This document shows positions 18,600 to 27,910 of a stretch of DNA of 64,000 bases, piece after piece (the stretch's first letter is position 1; each line of letters begins with the position of its first letter). Source of the DNA: Desmonostoc vinosum HA7617-LM4 (GTDB lineage Bacteria > Cyanobacteriota > Cyanobacteriia > Cyanobacteriales > Nostocaceae). Below the pieces are notes generated by a model. It was not told where the DNA came from. It saw only the letters and a list, made by a program, of their open reading frames with translations, and searched no databases. The position numbers were made by a program, and so were the translations under genes. The stretch is from contig JAHHHC010000011.1 of the NCBI GenBank assembly GCA_019359515.1, positions 62,001-126,000 on the forward strand, written 5' to 3'.

Positions 18600-18932
18600 A
18601 GATTTAATTTTTAATAACATTATCTAACATTCCAGAAAAATAGATTTTTTTTCCTAATCGGGTTCATGCTCAAGCTTTTTTATTAACTCCAACACTTACT
18701 TTTAGGGATCTATTTTTCATGATTAAAGATTAGCAGATTTATACAAAACTGCGATCGCTGTTTGGAGAATAAGGGGAGAATAATTCGTAATTCGTAATGA
18801 CGCTCGTACCTCGCTCTAAGCGAAGCTATGCCGTAGGCTTTACGCTACCCCTGCGAAGCGCGTAATTCGTAATTAAGTTTTGTAATGGGGATTTAATGCT
18901 TAATTCCCCATTCCCCATTCCCCATTCCCCAT
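18600..18932. other. Spacer with heptamer/composite repeat
   Basis: Upstream region of the trypsin-TPR gene, AT-rich at 18605-18740. ATTCGTA heptamers then flank a GC-rich block (18797-18862) containing AAGCGAAGCTATGCCG and GGCTTTACGCTACC, followed by CCCCATT short repeats (18904-18935). No gene is seen. Confidence 0.7.
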
Positions 18933-19298
18933 TCAATTAGACTGAGTTTTAGTCAACTCAATGCTAATTCTGCCGCCAAAGTCTGGAATGGGTGCGCTGG
19001 GTTTACTTAGGATGACTTGGACTTGTGTCAAGCGATCGCTCTGTTGCAGAATAGAGTCGGCGATCGTTGTGACTAGCTTTTCTACCAAAGCGAACTTAGA
19101 TGTCTTCACTAGGTCTTTTACTAAACTGATGATGTTGCGATAATCCAGAGTATCGGTGATTTCGTCAGTCTTAGCTGCGGTGGAGATATCCAACCACAAT
19201 TTGAGATCTACCTCAAACCATTGTCCTAATACCTGTTCTTCAGGTAGATACCCAGTATAGCCATAGCAGCGAATTCCCATTATATGAATACAATCCAT
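18933..19298 (-). CDS. folB: Dihydroneopterin aldolase
   Basis: 121 residues, normal length for FolB, which cleaves 7,8-dihydroneopterin to hydroxymethyl-dihydropterin in folate synthesis. The N-terminal MDCIHIMGIRCYGYTGYLPEE carries the active-site Tyr and Glu region (GxxGxxPEE). LVEKLVTTIADSIL and the C-terminal LSKPSAPIPDFGGRISIEL are typical. ATG 19298 is clear. It is divergent from menD across 150 bp, which must hold both promoters. Confidence 0.92.
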   Translation of the reverse strand: MDCIHIMGIRCYGYTGYLPEEQVLGQWFEVDLKLWLDISTAAKTDEITDTLDYRNIISLVKDLVKTSKFALVEKLVTTIADSILQQSDRLTQVQVILSKPSAPIPDFGGRISIELTKTQSN

Positions 19299-19448
19299 AA
19301 AAGCTTGAGTGTGAATTAATTTTACATTTGGTGTCCAATGGACGGAATATCAAGCGATACCACTTAATATTCTCAGATGGATTCTAAATGGAATTTTCCT
19401 CATTAAAATCTAAAATTTAATATTGTTTTAACTGGTATACTCAATTTG

Positions 19449-21332
19449 ATGGCGATCGCTTATAAAAATATTAATCAAATTTGGGCCTATATCTTAACAG
19501 AGACCCTAAAGCGTCTAGGATTGACTTGTGCTGTCATTTGTCCTGGCTCGCGTTCTACGCCTCTAGCAGTTGCTTTTGCTCAGCAAGCACCCGATATTGA
19601 AGCAATTTCTATACTTGATGAACGTTCTGCGGCCTTTTTTGCTCTAGGACAAGCAAAAGTAACCGGGCGTCCTGTAGTACTGATTTGCACCTCTGGAACA
19701 GCAGGGGCAAACTTTTATCCTGCGGTGATTGAAGCTAGAGAAAGTCGTGTACCCTTGTTGGTATTCACTTGCGATCGACCACAAGAATTACGAAATTGCC
19801 ACTCTGGACAGACAATAGACCAGTGGAAACTATACGGTAATTACCCAAACTGGCAAGCAGAGCTAGCTTTACCTTCTCCAGACAGAGAAATCCTAGCCTA
19901 TCTACGACAAACGATAATTTATAGCTGGGAGCGAGCCTCCGGGGGAGGAGTTTCGCTAAAGCCAGCTCCCAACAAGGGCCCAGTACATCTCAATATTCCC
20001 TTTCGCGATCCTCTTGCACCCATTCCCGATGTTAAGACGCATGATAGCGCGTCTCTACAATCATTACTGGCACAATTCTCTCCAGAAGAATTCTTTGCAG
20101 GTATACCCAATACTTCGACTGCTTCGACTATGCTTAGCACAAGTCCGCTCAGCACAAGTTCCCCATTCCCAATTCCCCAACAATGGCAAAAATGCGATCG
20201 CGGCATCATCATCGCTGGTGTTGCCCAAACACAGCAACCACAGGAATATTGTAGAGCGATCGCATACCTTTCTCAAACTCTGCAATGGCCAGTATTAGCA
20301 GAAGGACTTTCACCAATCAGAAATTATGCTGACCTTAACCCCTATTTAATTTCCACTTATGACCAGATTCTACGAAATCAGCAATTAGCAAAGCAGCTAG
20401 CACCTGAAATGGTGATTCAAGTAGGCGAAATGCCAACTAGCCCAGTATTACGTAACTGGCTCAAAGCTACAAATTCTCAACGCTGGATAATAGACAACAG
20501 CGACCAAAACCTCGATCCTCTCCACGGGAGGACAACTCACCTGCGGATTAGTATTGAAGACTTGGGGAGTAGAGAAGAGGACGCGGTGATGAGGGAACTG
20601 GGAGACGCGGAGAATTGTTTTGAAACTTTCACCGTGTCCCCGTGTCCCCGCGTCCCCGCGTCCTCTTCTAACTACCTTCAACAATGGTGTACAGCAGAAA
20701 AGCAAGTGAGAACAGTTATCAACCAAACGTTGGCGGAAATGGAAAATTTATTTGAAGGCAAAGTTGCATGGGTGGTGTCTCAAATACTCCCATCAGGAAC
20801 GCCGCTATTTATTGCCAACAGTATGCCTGTCCGGGATGTGGAATTTTTCTGGCAACCGAATAATTTAGGGGTGCGATCGCATTTTAACCGGGGTGCAAAT
20901 GGCATTGATGGTACATTATCCACCGCTTTAGGAATAGCCCATCGCCAGCAAAGTAGTGTGATGTTAACAGGAGATTTAGCTTTATTACATGACACAAATG
21001 GTTTTTTAATCCGCAATAAATTTGTCGGACACCTAACAATCATCTTAATTAACAACAACGGCGGCGGCATTTTTGAAATGTTACCCATCGCCAAATTTGA
21101 CCCACCATTTGAAGAGTTTTTCGGCACTCCTCAAGATATTGATTTTGCTCAGTTATGCGCTACGTATGGTGTGCAGCATGAATTGATTACTTCTTGGCAA
21201 CAGTTACAGCAAAAATTAAACCCACTACCAAATACAGGAATTCGGGTTTTGGAGTTGCAGACAAATCGTAAACAAGATACCAAGTGGCGACAGGAGAATT
21301 TACCTAGATTTGCAGCTGATATTGTAATTTAG
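19449..21332 (+). CDS. menD: SEPHCHC synthase
   Basis: A ThDP-dependent enzyme joining isochorismate and 2-oxoglutarate in phylloquinone synthesis. Motifs: CPGSRSTPLAVAFA, DERSAAFFALG with the conserved Glu, TSGTAGANFYPAVIEA, and the C-terminal ThDP/Mg motif GDLALLHDTNGFL...ILINNNGGGIFEMLP. At about 628 residues it is longer than usual. Two low-complexity stretches look like in-frame repeat insertions: TSTASTMLSTSPLSTSS (about nt 20110-20165) and TVSPCPRVPASSS (about nt 20630-20670). The start is ATG 19449, one codon after a TTG. Confidence 0.94.
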   Translation: MAIAYKNINQIWAYILTETLKRLGLTCAVICPGSRSTPLAVAFAQQAPDIEAISILDERSAAFFALGQAKVTGRPVVLICTSGTAGANFYPAVIEARESRVPLLVFTCDRPQELRNCHSGQTIDQWKLYGNYPNWQAELALPSPDREILAYLRQTIIYSWERASGGGVSLKPAPNKGPVHLNIPFRDPLAPIPDVKTHDSASLQSLLAQFSPEEFFAGIPNTSTASTMLSTSPLSTSSPFPIPQQWQKCDRGIIIAGVAQTQQPQEYCRAIAYLSQTLQWPVLAEGLSPIRNYADLNPYLISTYDQILRNQQLAKQLAPEMVIQVGEMPTSPVLRNWLKATNSQRWIIDNSDQNLDPLHGRTTHLRISIEDLGSREEDAVMRELGDAENCFETFTVSPCPRVPASSSNYLQQWCTAEKQVRTVINQTLAEMENLFEGKVAWVVSQILPSGTPLFIANSMPVRDVEFFWQPNNLGVRSHFNRGANGIDGTLSTALGIAHRQQSSVMLTGDLALLHDTNGFLIRNKFVGHLTIILINNNGGGIFEMLPIAKFDPPFEEFFGTPQDIDFAQLCATYGVQHELITSWQQLQQKLNPLPNTGIRVLELQTNRKQDTKWRQENLPRFAADIVI

Positions 21333-21414
21333 CTATTCTATTATTGCATTTGATGTAGATAACACTCTTGTTTGTGCCTACTCCTTGAAAAATTGATCGC
21401 TTTGATCCAAAAAT

Positions 21415-21777
21415 TTACCCTTTTGCTTGATCTTGTAACCACCCCTCCAAATCCGCCATAGCAGAAAAATCTAACAAAGCCTCACCTAAAGCTTCCAACT
21501 GTTCCACCGATAAAGCCTGAATTTGGGGTTGAAACTGCTGAGGAACTTTACCCAATCGGCGGTTTAATAGTTTAAGAATAAGCGATCGCGCTTCTTCTTC
21601 ACGTCCTTCTTCCTTTGCTTCCAGAATAGCCCGTGGTTCTTCCAAATTAAGTCCCAACATAGCCTCAATCTCCTTTCGATTTAAGGTAGAAAACTTGTAA
21701 ACAATAATCGTCGCCACTAAATCTATAATCTTAGCGATCGCTTGTCCCCTAGTCCGCGATAAAATTCTCAAGCACAA
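21415..21777 (-). pseudogene. C-terminal remnant of Rpn-family nuclease/transposase
   Basis: About 120 residues, resembling only the C-terminal part of Rpn/PD-(D/E)XK 'transposase' proteins: an EAKEEGREEEARSLILKLL helix followed by the DUF4351-like LSVEQLEALGEALLDF...LEGWL. The N-terminal nuclease core is missing. No ATG start exists, only TTG at 21777, which is 18 bp from the divergent menB start. It is therefore called a truncated remnant between menD and menB. Confidence 0.7.
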
Positions 21778-21794
21778 CAGTCCACTCTATACCA

Positions 21795-22628
21795 ATGCAA
21801 ATCAACTGGCAAACTGCCAAAACCTACGAAGATATTCTGTATCACAAAACCGATGGCATCGCTAAAATCACCATCAACCGTCCCCACAAACGTAATGCTT
21901 TTCGTCCTAAAACGGTTTTTGAACTATACGATGCTTTCTGTGATGCCCGCGAAGATACTACTATTGGCGTAGTTTTATTTACTGGCATTGGCCCCCATAC
22001 AGATGGCAAATATGCTTTTTGTGCAGGCGGCGATCAAAGTGTGCGGGGACATGCTGGTTATGTGGATGATGCTGGTGTCCCTCGCTTAAACGTGCTAGAC
22101 TTACAACGCCTAATCCGCTCTATGCCCAAAGTAGTGATTGCTTTAGTAGCTGGATATGCGATCGGTGGTGGACATGTTTTACATTTAATCTGCGATCTCA
22201 CCATTGCCGCAGATAATGCCATTTTCGGCCAAACTGGCCCGAAAGTTGGCAGTTTCGATGGTGGTTTTGGAGCCAGCTATCTCGCCCGCATTGTCGGACA
22301 AAAAAAAGCGCGAGAAATTTGGTTTCTCTGTCGCCAATACGATGCCCAACAAGCTTTAGAAATGGGTTTAATAAATTGTGTTGTTCCTGTAGAACAACTA
22401 GAAACTGAAGGTATTCAATGGGCACAAGAAATTTTAGAAAAAAGTCCGATCGCAATTCGTTGTCTCAAAGCCGCATTCAACGCTGATTGTGATGGGCAAG
22501 CTGGCTTACAAGAACTCGCCGGTAATGCCACCTTACTCTATTACATGACACAAGAGGGATCAGAAGGGAAACAAGCATTTCTCGAAAAGCGTCCACCTAA
22601 TTTTCGCACCTTCCCTTGGCTACCTTAA
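21795..22628 (+). CDS. menB: 1,4-dihydroxy-2-naphthoyl-CoA synthase
   Basis: 277 residues of the crotonase fold that closes the second ring in phylloquinone synthesis. Visible: [15 protein letters not shown], the oxyanion-hole [52 protein letters not shown] and the C-terminal [14 protein letters not shown], all diagnostic for MenB. The start is ATG 21795. It is followed by a strong hairpin terminator. It lies downstream of menD, separated by the Rpn remnant on the other strand. Confidence 0.95.
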   Translation: MQINWQTAKTYEDILYHKTDGIAKITINRPHKRNAFRPKTVFELYDAFCDAREDTTIGVVLFTGIGPHTDGKYAFCAGGDQSVRGHAGYVDDAGVPRLNVLDLQRLIRSMPKVVIALVAGYAIGGGHVLHLICDLTIAADNAIFGQTGPKVGSFDGGFGASYLARIVGQKKAREIWFLCRQYDAQQALEMGLINCVVPVEQLETEGIQWAQEILEKSPIAIRCLKAAFNADCDGQAGLQELAGNATLLYYMTQEGSEGKQAFLEKRPPNFRTFPWLP

Positions 22629-22636
22629 TAAATTTT

Positions 22637-22669
22637 AAAAATCGCACTTCTTAGTGAGGTGCGATTTTT
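22637..22669 (+). terminator. Rho-independent terminator of menB
   Basis: A 10-bp perfect stem AAAATCGCAC/GTGCGATTTT with a 12-nt loop, followed by a T. It starts 8 bp after the menB stop. The A-run on the other side may let it act in both directions. Confidence 0.8.
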
Positions 22670-22757
22670 GGAAGGTTTAAAATTTACAGCAACAAAAATT
22701 TTAAAAGAAAATCTTATGTTAAACAGACTACAAACTAATGACAGTAATTATGAGATG

Positions 22758-23072
22758 CTAAACAAGCACCCGCTTAGTGTTTGCCTCTTGTGAAGTGCAA
22801 ATAGTTGTTTCTTCTAAAGAAGCAAGAGCGGCATTCTCTAAATCAGAAACTAAAGAGTGAGCAGATGTTAAAACAGGTGTTGCATCTGGTAAACTCCAGG
22901 CATCTTCTAAAGTTTCCCAAGAAGGTGCAAAAGGCGGCAGTGCCAAAGAGCAAGCTTTCCAACTTGCTTGTACTAGTGCCCCTAGTTGCTGGCACATTCC
23001 TCCACGACGACCTTCCGGTTGGTAATGACGGCAATATCGACAGGCAGATGCGGAAAATTTAATGGGTTTCAT
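22758..23072 (-). CDS. Small Cys-rich conserved protein
   Basis: 104 residues, with Cys in CRYCRHYQ...GMCQQLG and a further Cys near residue 41. The CxxC...C...C pattern in the first half could bind zinc or an iron-sulfur cluster. The second half is acidic and low in structure. No signal peptide is seen. It resembles proteins annotated as hypothetical in Nostocales; function unknown. Confidence 0.6.
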   Translation of the reverse strand: MKPIKFSASACRYCRHYQPEGRRGGMCQQLGALVQASWKACSLALPPFAPSWETLEDAWSLPDATPVLTSAHSLVSDLENAALASLEETTICTSQEANTKRVLV

Positions 23073-23556
23073 TTGGGTTCATCTTTTGTGCCATTTAGGA
23101 CTGTTTTTCGTCCTTATATTTTCCTCCTACATACATATACGTAATAAAGCCAAAAAATCATTATTTAGTATGGGTTTCAGCGATCCCCGCAAAAAAATAA
23201 ACTTTAGGATATTTTTATATTCTCGTTATATTTGTATATGTTTTATGAAATTGGGAGCTACGAATATTGGCTCAAAACTATTAGGGATCAAGGATAACAG
23301 AAAAGCTTTAAATCTAGAACTACTTTGAGTTTTATCTTTAAGGATGACTAAAAGCCGAGATTTTTCGATTAAGTCTTGAGGATTATCTCTTAAGACTGAG
23401 ATGTTTTTATCTACTGCCGAGAGAATTTAGAAATTGCTCTCAAATAAATTTTGCTCAACGAATAATCTTTTTGGGAATGGGGAAGAGGACGCGGGGACGC
23501 GGAGAAAATTTCTCCCACATCTTTCGGTTGGTGAGCGAAGTCGAACCACATCCCCC
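23073..23556. other. Gene-free spacer
   Basis: An AT-rich 480-bp region that should hold the promoter of the Cys-rich gene. From about 23460 it contains GGGGACGCG/GGACGCGG short repeats. Only implausible short frames are seen. Confidence 0.55.
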
Positions 23557-24108
23557 TCATCCCCCCACTCCCCACTGCTTAGCAGCACACAAAGAGCATA
23601 CATTCCAGCGCTGGAGTTCACCGACTGGGGTGGGGCATTGACACCGGGGACATAGGGGTAGATGATGCGATCGCGCTTGCATTTTTTTAGCCCAAGTTTT
23701 AAAGGCAGCGTTGGCATCTTGTATGATTGGTGTCACATCCTCAAGGCTAACCTCATCGCCCAAATAACTAGGATGCTCATGGGGTAAAATTTGTTGCTGT
23801 TTTGGCTCTAATGGTTTTTGTTGCCAAAGGGCGGTGGAGAAGCGAATATCAATTAATGGCTTTGCTAGTTTTTGATTCAACTTTACTAGCAAAGGCGATC
23901 GCCCAAAGGTGAGGTTTTGTGCCCAAGCAGCGCTAGAAGTTGCTACCCACAAAACATCACGTTGAATAGATTGTGGACGCGTATGTGCCGCTGCCGTTGC
24001 TCCCACAATTTCTGCCCAACACTTGAGGAGGCACTGAAATGGCTCCTCTTGCCATTTAGCCTGCTTTTCGAGAACATCTAAAACATCATTAATTGATTTC
24101 AACGACAT
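23557..24108 (-). CDS. DciA/DUF721-family protein with C-terminal zinc ribbon
   Basis: 183 residues. The N-terminal 100 residues fit DUF721/DciA (INDVLDVLEKQAKWQEEP...CWAEIVG...HTRPQSIQRDVLWVATSSAAWAQNLTF). The C-terminus has CPRCQCPTPVGELQRWNVCSLC, a zinc-ribbon candidate. DciA proteins are replicative-helicase operators in bacteria lacking DnaC; this role is inferred from the family. The last residues (WGVGG) are encoded by a CCCCACT short repeat that may have moved the stop codon. Confidence 0.8.
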   Translation of the reverse strand: MSLKSINDVLDVLEKQAKWQEEPFQCLLKCWAEIVGATAAAHTRPQSIQRDVLWVATSSAAWAQNLTFGRSPLLVKLNQKLAKPLIDIRFSTALWQQKPLEPKQQQILPHEHPSYLGDEVSLEDVTPIIQDANAAFKTWAKKMQARSHHLPLCPRCQCPTPVGELQRWNVCSLCAAKQWGVGG

Positions 24109-24159
24109 CCACCTAACAAGAACAAAAATTGAGCTTGGTTCTTGGGTCTATCTTATTAG

Positions 24160-25495
24160 TTGACACTCCCCAGCCTAAAGGCGTGGGGATTCTACATTCA
24201 TAGACTCGCCGTTAGACAGCAGGGTTGCCCCAACTGCCCAAGAGGGCAAATCTCCTGTAGCGTAAGTTCCGGTATGCCCTACCGTACTGAGTCCTAATTT
24301 CAAAATATTGATTGCCGCGTTGACATCTCTATCTTCCACATATCCACAATGAGGACATACATGGGTTCTTGTAGATAGAGATTTTTTCACTTTTTCGCCA
24401 CAGTTGGAACAATTTTGGCTCGTATTATGGGGAGGAACTGCAACAGTACATCGCCCATATTTGTGACCAAAATATTCTAACCATAAGCGGAAAGTGTACC
24501 AACCAGCATCAGAGATTGATTTAGCTAGATGTCGATTACGTACCAGCCCTTTGACATTTAAATCTTCATAAGCTACCAAATCGTTAGATTGGATGACGGA
24601 GTATGCCAGTCTCTTGCAATACTCTTTTCGTTGCCTACTTACTTTTAAATGCTTACGAGCATATCTATTTCTAGCCTTGTGGTAATTGTTTGATTGCTTG
24701 AGAAGAGTTTTTTTTCTATCCTTGCTAAACTTCTTAGACTTTTTGCGCTTAGCGCGGTTCAACTGTTTTTCTGAGTTGCGGTAAAACTGCGGGGATTGTT
24801 CTACGTTGCCTTTATTATCGGCAATGAAATACTTCAATCCCAAGTCAATACCTACAACCTGATTAGTAGGTTGACTTTCTACCTTGACATCAACATCGAT
24901 TGCAAATTGAGCGTAATACCCATCGGCACGACGCACTAAACGCACTCGTTTAATCTGTTTAATGTCGTAGTAATTCAGGTCGTAGGTTCCTTTGAGTTTT
25001 AAAGTACCAATCCCTTTTTTATCGGAGAAAGTGATAACCTTCCTCGGTTCAGATAGTTTCCACCCAGTCGATTTGTACTCAACTGAACGGCAGTTTTTCT
25101 TAAACTTAGGAAAACCTGTCTTTCCCTTAACCTTCTTCTTACAGTTGTCGTAAAACCGAGCTATTGCACTCCAAGAACGTTCAGCAGCAGATTGTCTAGC
25201 CATTGAGTTTAATTCATCAGCAAACGGAAATTCAGCAGCTAATACCGCACAGTATTTATTCAGTGCATACTTGTCTACCTTTGATTCTTTGTTATCCATC
25301 CAATAGCGTAAGCACTTATTTTGAATGAATTGACTAGTCCGAATTGCTTCGTCTATCGCTTGATATTGCTTGTCTTTCCCTTTGACCTTAAACTCGTAAA
25401 CAATCATGTCATCGACCAATTACCACATATTTATGCTAACACACAAAGCATAAAGCCGTCGTAGAATGACGGGGTTTTAAACCCAGTTTTTTGAT
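24160..25495 (-). mobile_element. IS200/IS605-type element with tnpB only
   Basis: The right end has a hairpin CCCCAGCC-taaa-GGCGTGGGG (24168-24188) that overlaps the tnpB stop. The left end upstream of tnpB has CCGTC...GACGG (about 25453-25470). There is no Y1 transposase gene, so the element cannot move without TnpA in trans. The exact borders are estimated. Confidence 0.7.
24175..25407 (-). CDS. tnpB: RNA-guided nuclease TnpB
   Basis: About 410 residues from ATG 25407 (MIVYEFKVKG). The RuvC-like catalytic residues appear complete: Asp in VGIDLGLKYF, Glu in VAYEDLNVKG and Asp in DRDVNAAINIL. A zinc ribbon (CSNCGEK...CPHCG) lies between the last two. The helix-turn-helix N-terminus with KGKTGFPKFKK is typical of the family. 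TnpB proteins cut DNA guided by an omega RNA transcribed over the gene's 3' end; here that end forms a hairpin. No internal stop is present, so it may be active. Confidence 0.88.
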   Translation of the reverse strand: MIVYEFKVKGKDKQYQAIDEAIRTSQFIQNKCLRYWMDNKESKVDKYALNKYCAVLAAEFPFADELNSMARQSAAERSWSAIARFYDNCKKKVKGKTGFPKFKKNCRSVEYKSTGWKLSEPRKVITFSDKKGIGTLKLKGTYDLNYYDIKQIKRVRLVRRADGYYAQFAIDVDVKVESQPTNQVVGIDLGLKYFIADNKGNVEQSPQFYRNSEKQLNRAKRKKSKKFSKDRKKTLLKQSNNYHKARNRYARKHLKVSRQRKEYCKRLAYSVIQSNDLVAYEDLNVKGLVRNRHLAKSISDAGWYTFRLWLEYFGHKYGRCTVAVPPHNTSQNCSNCGEKVKKSLSTRTHVCPHCGYVEDRDVNAAINILKLGLSTVGHTGTYATGDLPSWAVGATLLSNGESMNVESPRL

Positions 25496-25565
25496 AATTT
25501 TCGCTATTATTGGCACAAATGTATCTAAAGTTAATCTAGCCGTCTACGTTTGAGGCACACAGGCA

Positions 25566-26777
25566 ATGACTCAAAAACCCCTAATCGATTCTGGCACTCA
25601 ATTGTCTAAAACACCTCGGTTGAAGCCACCACTAGCAGCAGCACTAGCGAGTTTAGAAGTTCGGCTAGATCAAGAATTAGCTCGCTACCGACGTGCGCGA
25701 AATGCTTCTAGGACAACCAATCAAACCCATGTGGATAAAAAAATCAGCGCTCAAACTCAGCAATTAGTTTCTACACTCACAACAGTAGACAAAACCCAGC
25801 TATCAAAAGAGCCACACATCCCCGAAGCTATCAATTCTCAAGCGAAATTAACACCAAATATAGCTAAAACTGAGCAACTAGATCATCCCAAGCAATCCTC
25901 CATCCCCGAAACTGTCAAAACACAAATTCCACCACCGCCGCCAAATACCAGTAGCATCGTACCGACAGTTACTCAAGCTCATAAGAGTGAAAGTACCATA
26001 CAGCCAGTTAATACCCCCAAACAACCAGATGACTATTTAGAATCTAGTGAAGCACTGCTGCGAAGCCTTACAGAAGAACAAGTAGAAACCAAAAAACCCA
26101 GTAATTCTAGCGACAGTCTGCTATCACCTTTAGGTATTGGTTCCATACTGCTGTTACTGTTATCTAGCCTGACATTGGGCTATGTCGTTTTCAATCCCAA
26201 AAGCTTATCACAATTGAATGTAGGTAAAATATTTAACAATAACTCATCTAATAGTACAGAAACTCCTGAAGAAGTGACTAGTAATACTGCATCTCAGCCA
26301 CAGATTACACCTATTCCTAAATATCCTAATCTAGCGCAGAAGGAGTTTCCTGAAGTTAGAGACTCTAATGATGTGGTTGGCTTAAAACCCAAAGTTCAAA
26401 CTAACTCCCCAGCACCACCTAACCCCGTTGTCATCCAGACACCTGTCGCCCCCCCTGTTGTCAGTCCATTACCACAGGTGCAACCCTTACCTCCTGTGAA
26501 TTTGTCACCAACTCCAACAGCACAGCCATCGCCGCAACCAACCATCACCCCTCCACAGACTAATGTAGAAATCACACCCGGAGTAGATGGACTTTATCAT
26601 GTAGTGACAGACAATCAAGGCGAAAGCGCTCTTGCTGCTGCTCGTAAAATCGTTCCCGATGCCTATTTATCCAGCGATCGCAAGGTAATTTATCTGGCTG
26701 CCTTGAAAACACAAGAGCAGGTAAAACGAAGGTTGCAACAGCTTCAGGCACAAGGAATTAAAGCACGGATTGAGTAA
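25566..26777 (+). CDS. Single-span membrane protein with SPOR-like C-terminus
   Basis: 403 residues. A cytoplasmic N-terminus (RLKPPLAAALASLEVRLDQELARYRRAR) is followed by a Pro/Gln-rich linker, one membrane helix at about 190-213 (GIGSILLLLLSSLTLGYVVF), a Pro-rich periplasmic linker and a C-terminal SPOR-like fold (YHVVTDNQGESALAAARKIVPDAY...QEQVKRRLQQLQAQGIKARIE). SPOR domains bind denuded peptidoglycan; a cell-wall or division role is inference. It precedes the two PspA genes. Confidence 0.78.
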   Translation: MTQKPLIDSGTQLSKTPRLKPPLAAALASLEVRLDQELARYRRARNASRTTNQTHVDKKISAQTQQLVSTLTTVDKTQLSKEPHIPEAINSQAKLTPNIAKTEQLDHPKQSSIPETVKTQIPPPPPNTSSIVPTVTQAHKSESTIQPVNTPKQPDDYLESSEALLRSLTEEQVETKKPSNSSDSLLSPLGIGSILLLLLSSLTLGYVVFNPKSLSQLNVGKIFNNNSSNSTETPEEVTSNTASQPQITPIPKYPNLAQKEFPEVRDSNDVVGLKPKVQTNSPAPPNPVVIQTPVAPPVVSPLPQVQPLPPVNLSPTPTAQPSPQPTITPPQTNVEITPGVDGLYHVVTDNQGESALAAARKIVPDAYLSSDRKVIYLAALKTQEQVKRRLQQLQAQGIKARIE

Positions 26778-27009
26778 CTATGAGTTGCAAAAATCTACGA
26801 TACCATGAGATAACAGTCCTGAGTTCTGAAGCGCGGTAGCCGGGCGTTAGCCTGTGCTAAGCAAATTCAAAAATATTAATATTCGGAACTCTATACTCAC
26901 TACTCGGCATGAGATTGAGGCAGGGTATCTACACAGATAGTTATGAGTAATCATCAAAACTCAGTACTCAGCACTCACAACTCAGCACTGAATTTTATGG
27001 AGAGCTGAT

Positions 27010-27756
27010 ATGGAACTAATCAAGCGTATCCTGCGGGTAATTCGCGCTAACCTTAACAGTTTGATAGGCAATGCAGAAGATCCAGAAAAGATTTTGGAAC
27101 AAACTGTGTTGGAAATGCAGGAAAACTTGGTGCGATTGCGGCAGGGAGTAGCACAAGCAATCGCCACCCAAAAACGCACCGAAAGGCAAACAGCCTCTGC
27201 CGAATCTCATGCTGAAGAATGGTATCGTCGTGCCCAATTAGCGCTGCAACAAGGCAACGAACCTCTAGCACGGGAAGCGCTTACCAAACGTCAAGCTTAT
27301 AAAGAAACAGCCACCGCGCTCTCTCAACAAATAGGGCAGCAAAACGAAGTAGTAGCTAGACTCAAAAAGGATATGCGGACGCTAGAGGCCAAAATTTCCG
27401 AAGCAAAAACCAAAAAGGATATGTATATTGCCCGCGCCCGTTCGGCGGAGGCTACTTATAAACTCCAAGAAATGCTTGGCGGAGTCTCTACTACCAGTAG
27501 TCTCAATGCCTTTGAGCGCATGGAGGAAAAAGTTTTACAGATAGAAGCTCAATCGGAAGCTATTGCTCAACTCGGTAGCGATGAACTAGAAACAAAATTT
27601 GCTTCTTTAGAATCTGGAAATGATGTTGATGCTGAACTAGCAGCCATGAAGGCACAGGTTTTAAATGATGCTGAAAATCCTCAAAGCTATCGCCTCAGCG
27701 AAGGGAAAACAACAGCACTGCCTTCCCACAAAGAATTGCCCACTCAGGAACCTTAG
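27010..27756 (+). CDS. PspA/IM30 family protein, paralogue 1
   Basis: 248 residues, almost all coiled coil, with the conserved N-terminal amphipathic helix (MELIKRILRVIRANLNSLIGNAEDPEK). GGAGAGC lies just before the ATG. The family (PspA, Vipp1/IM30) forms ESCRT-III-like membrane-remodelling rods. The tail lacks the extra Vipp1 helix in recognisable form. The next gene is a close paralogue, 154 bp downstream on the same strand. Confidence 0.88.
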   Translation: MELIKRILRVIRANLNSLIGNAEDPEKILEQTVLEMQENLVRLRQGVAQAIATQKRTERQTASAESHAEEWYRRAQLALQQGNEPLAREALTKRQAYKETATALSQQIGQQNEVVARLKKDMRTLEAKISEAKTKKDMYIARARSAEATYKLQEMLGGVSTTSSLNAFERMEEKVLQIEAQSEAIAQLGSDELETKFASLESGNDVDAELAAMKAQVLNDAENPQSYRLSEGKTTALPSHKELPTQEP

Positions 27757-27910
27757 AGCTTGGGTAGGTTTCACATCATTACATAATTTAAAACTTGTGG
27801 GGAGGTACCGATTCAAACCGGAAAGATTACATTGAAATAGGTAGCTATAAAAAAATAAACAAGCTAACTGTACTGCCAAGCGCGTAAACCACAAAAGGAA
27901 AAACAAAGTT

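Noticed and set aside
23062-23328. An 88-residue plus-strand ORF
   Set aside because: It overlaps the start of the Cys-rich minus-strand gene, is AT-driven, and has no ribosome site or recognisable domain.
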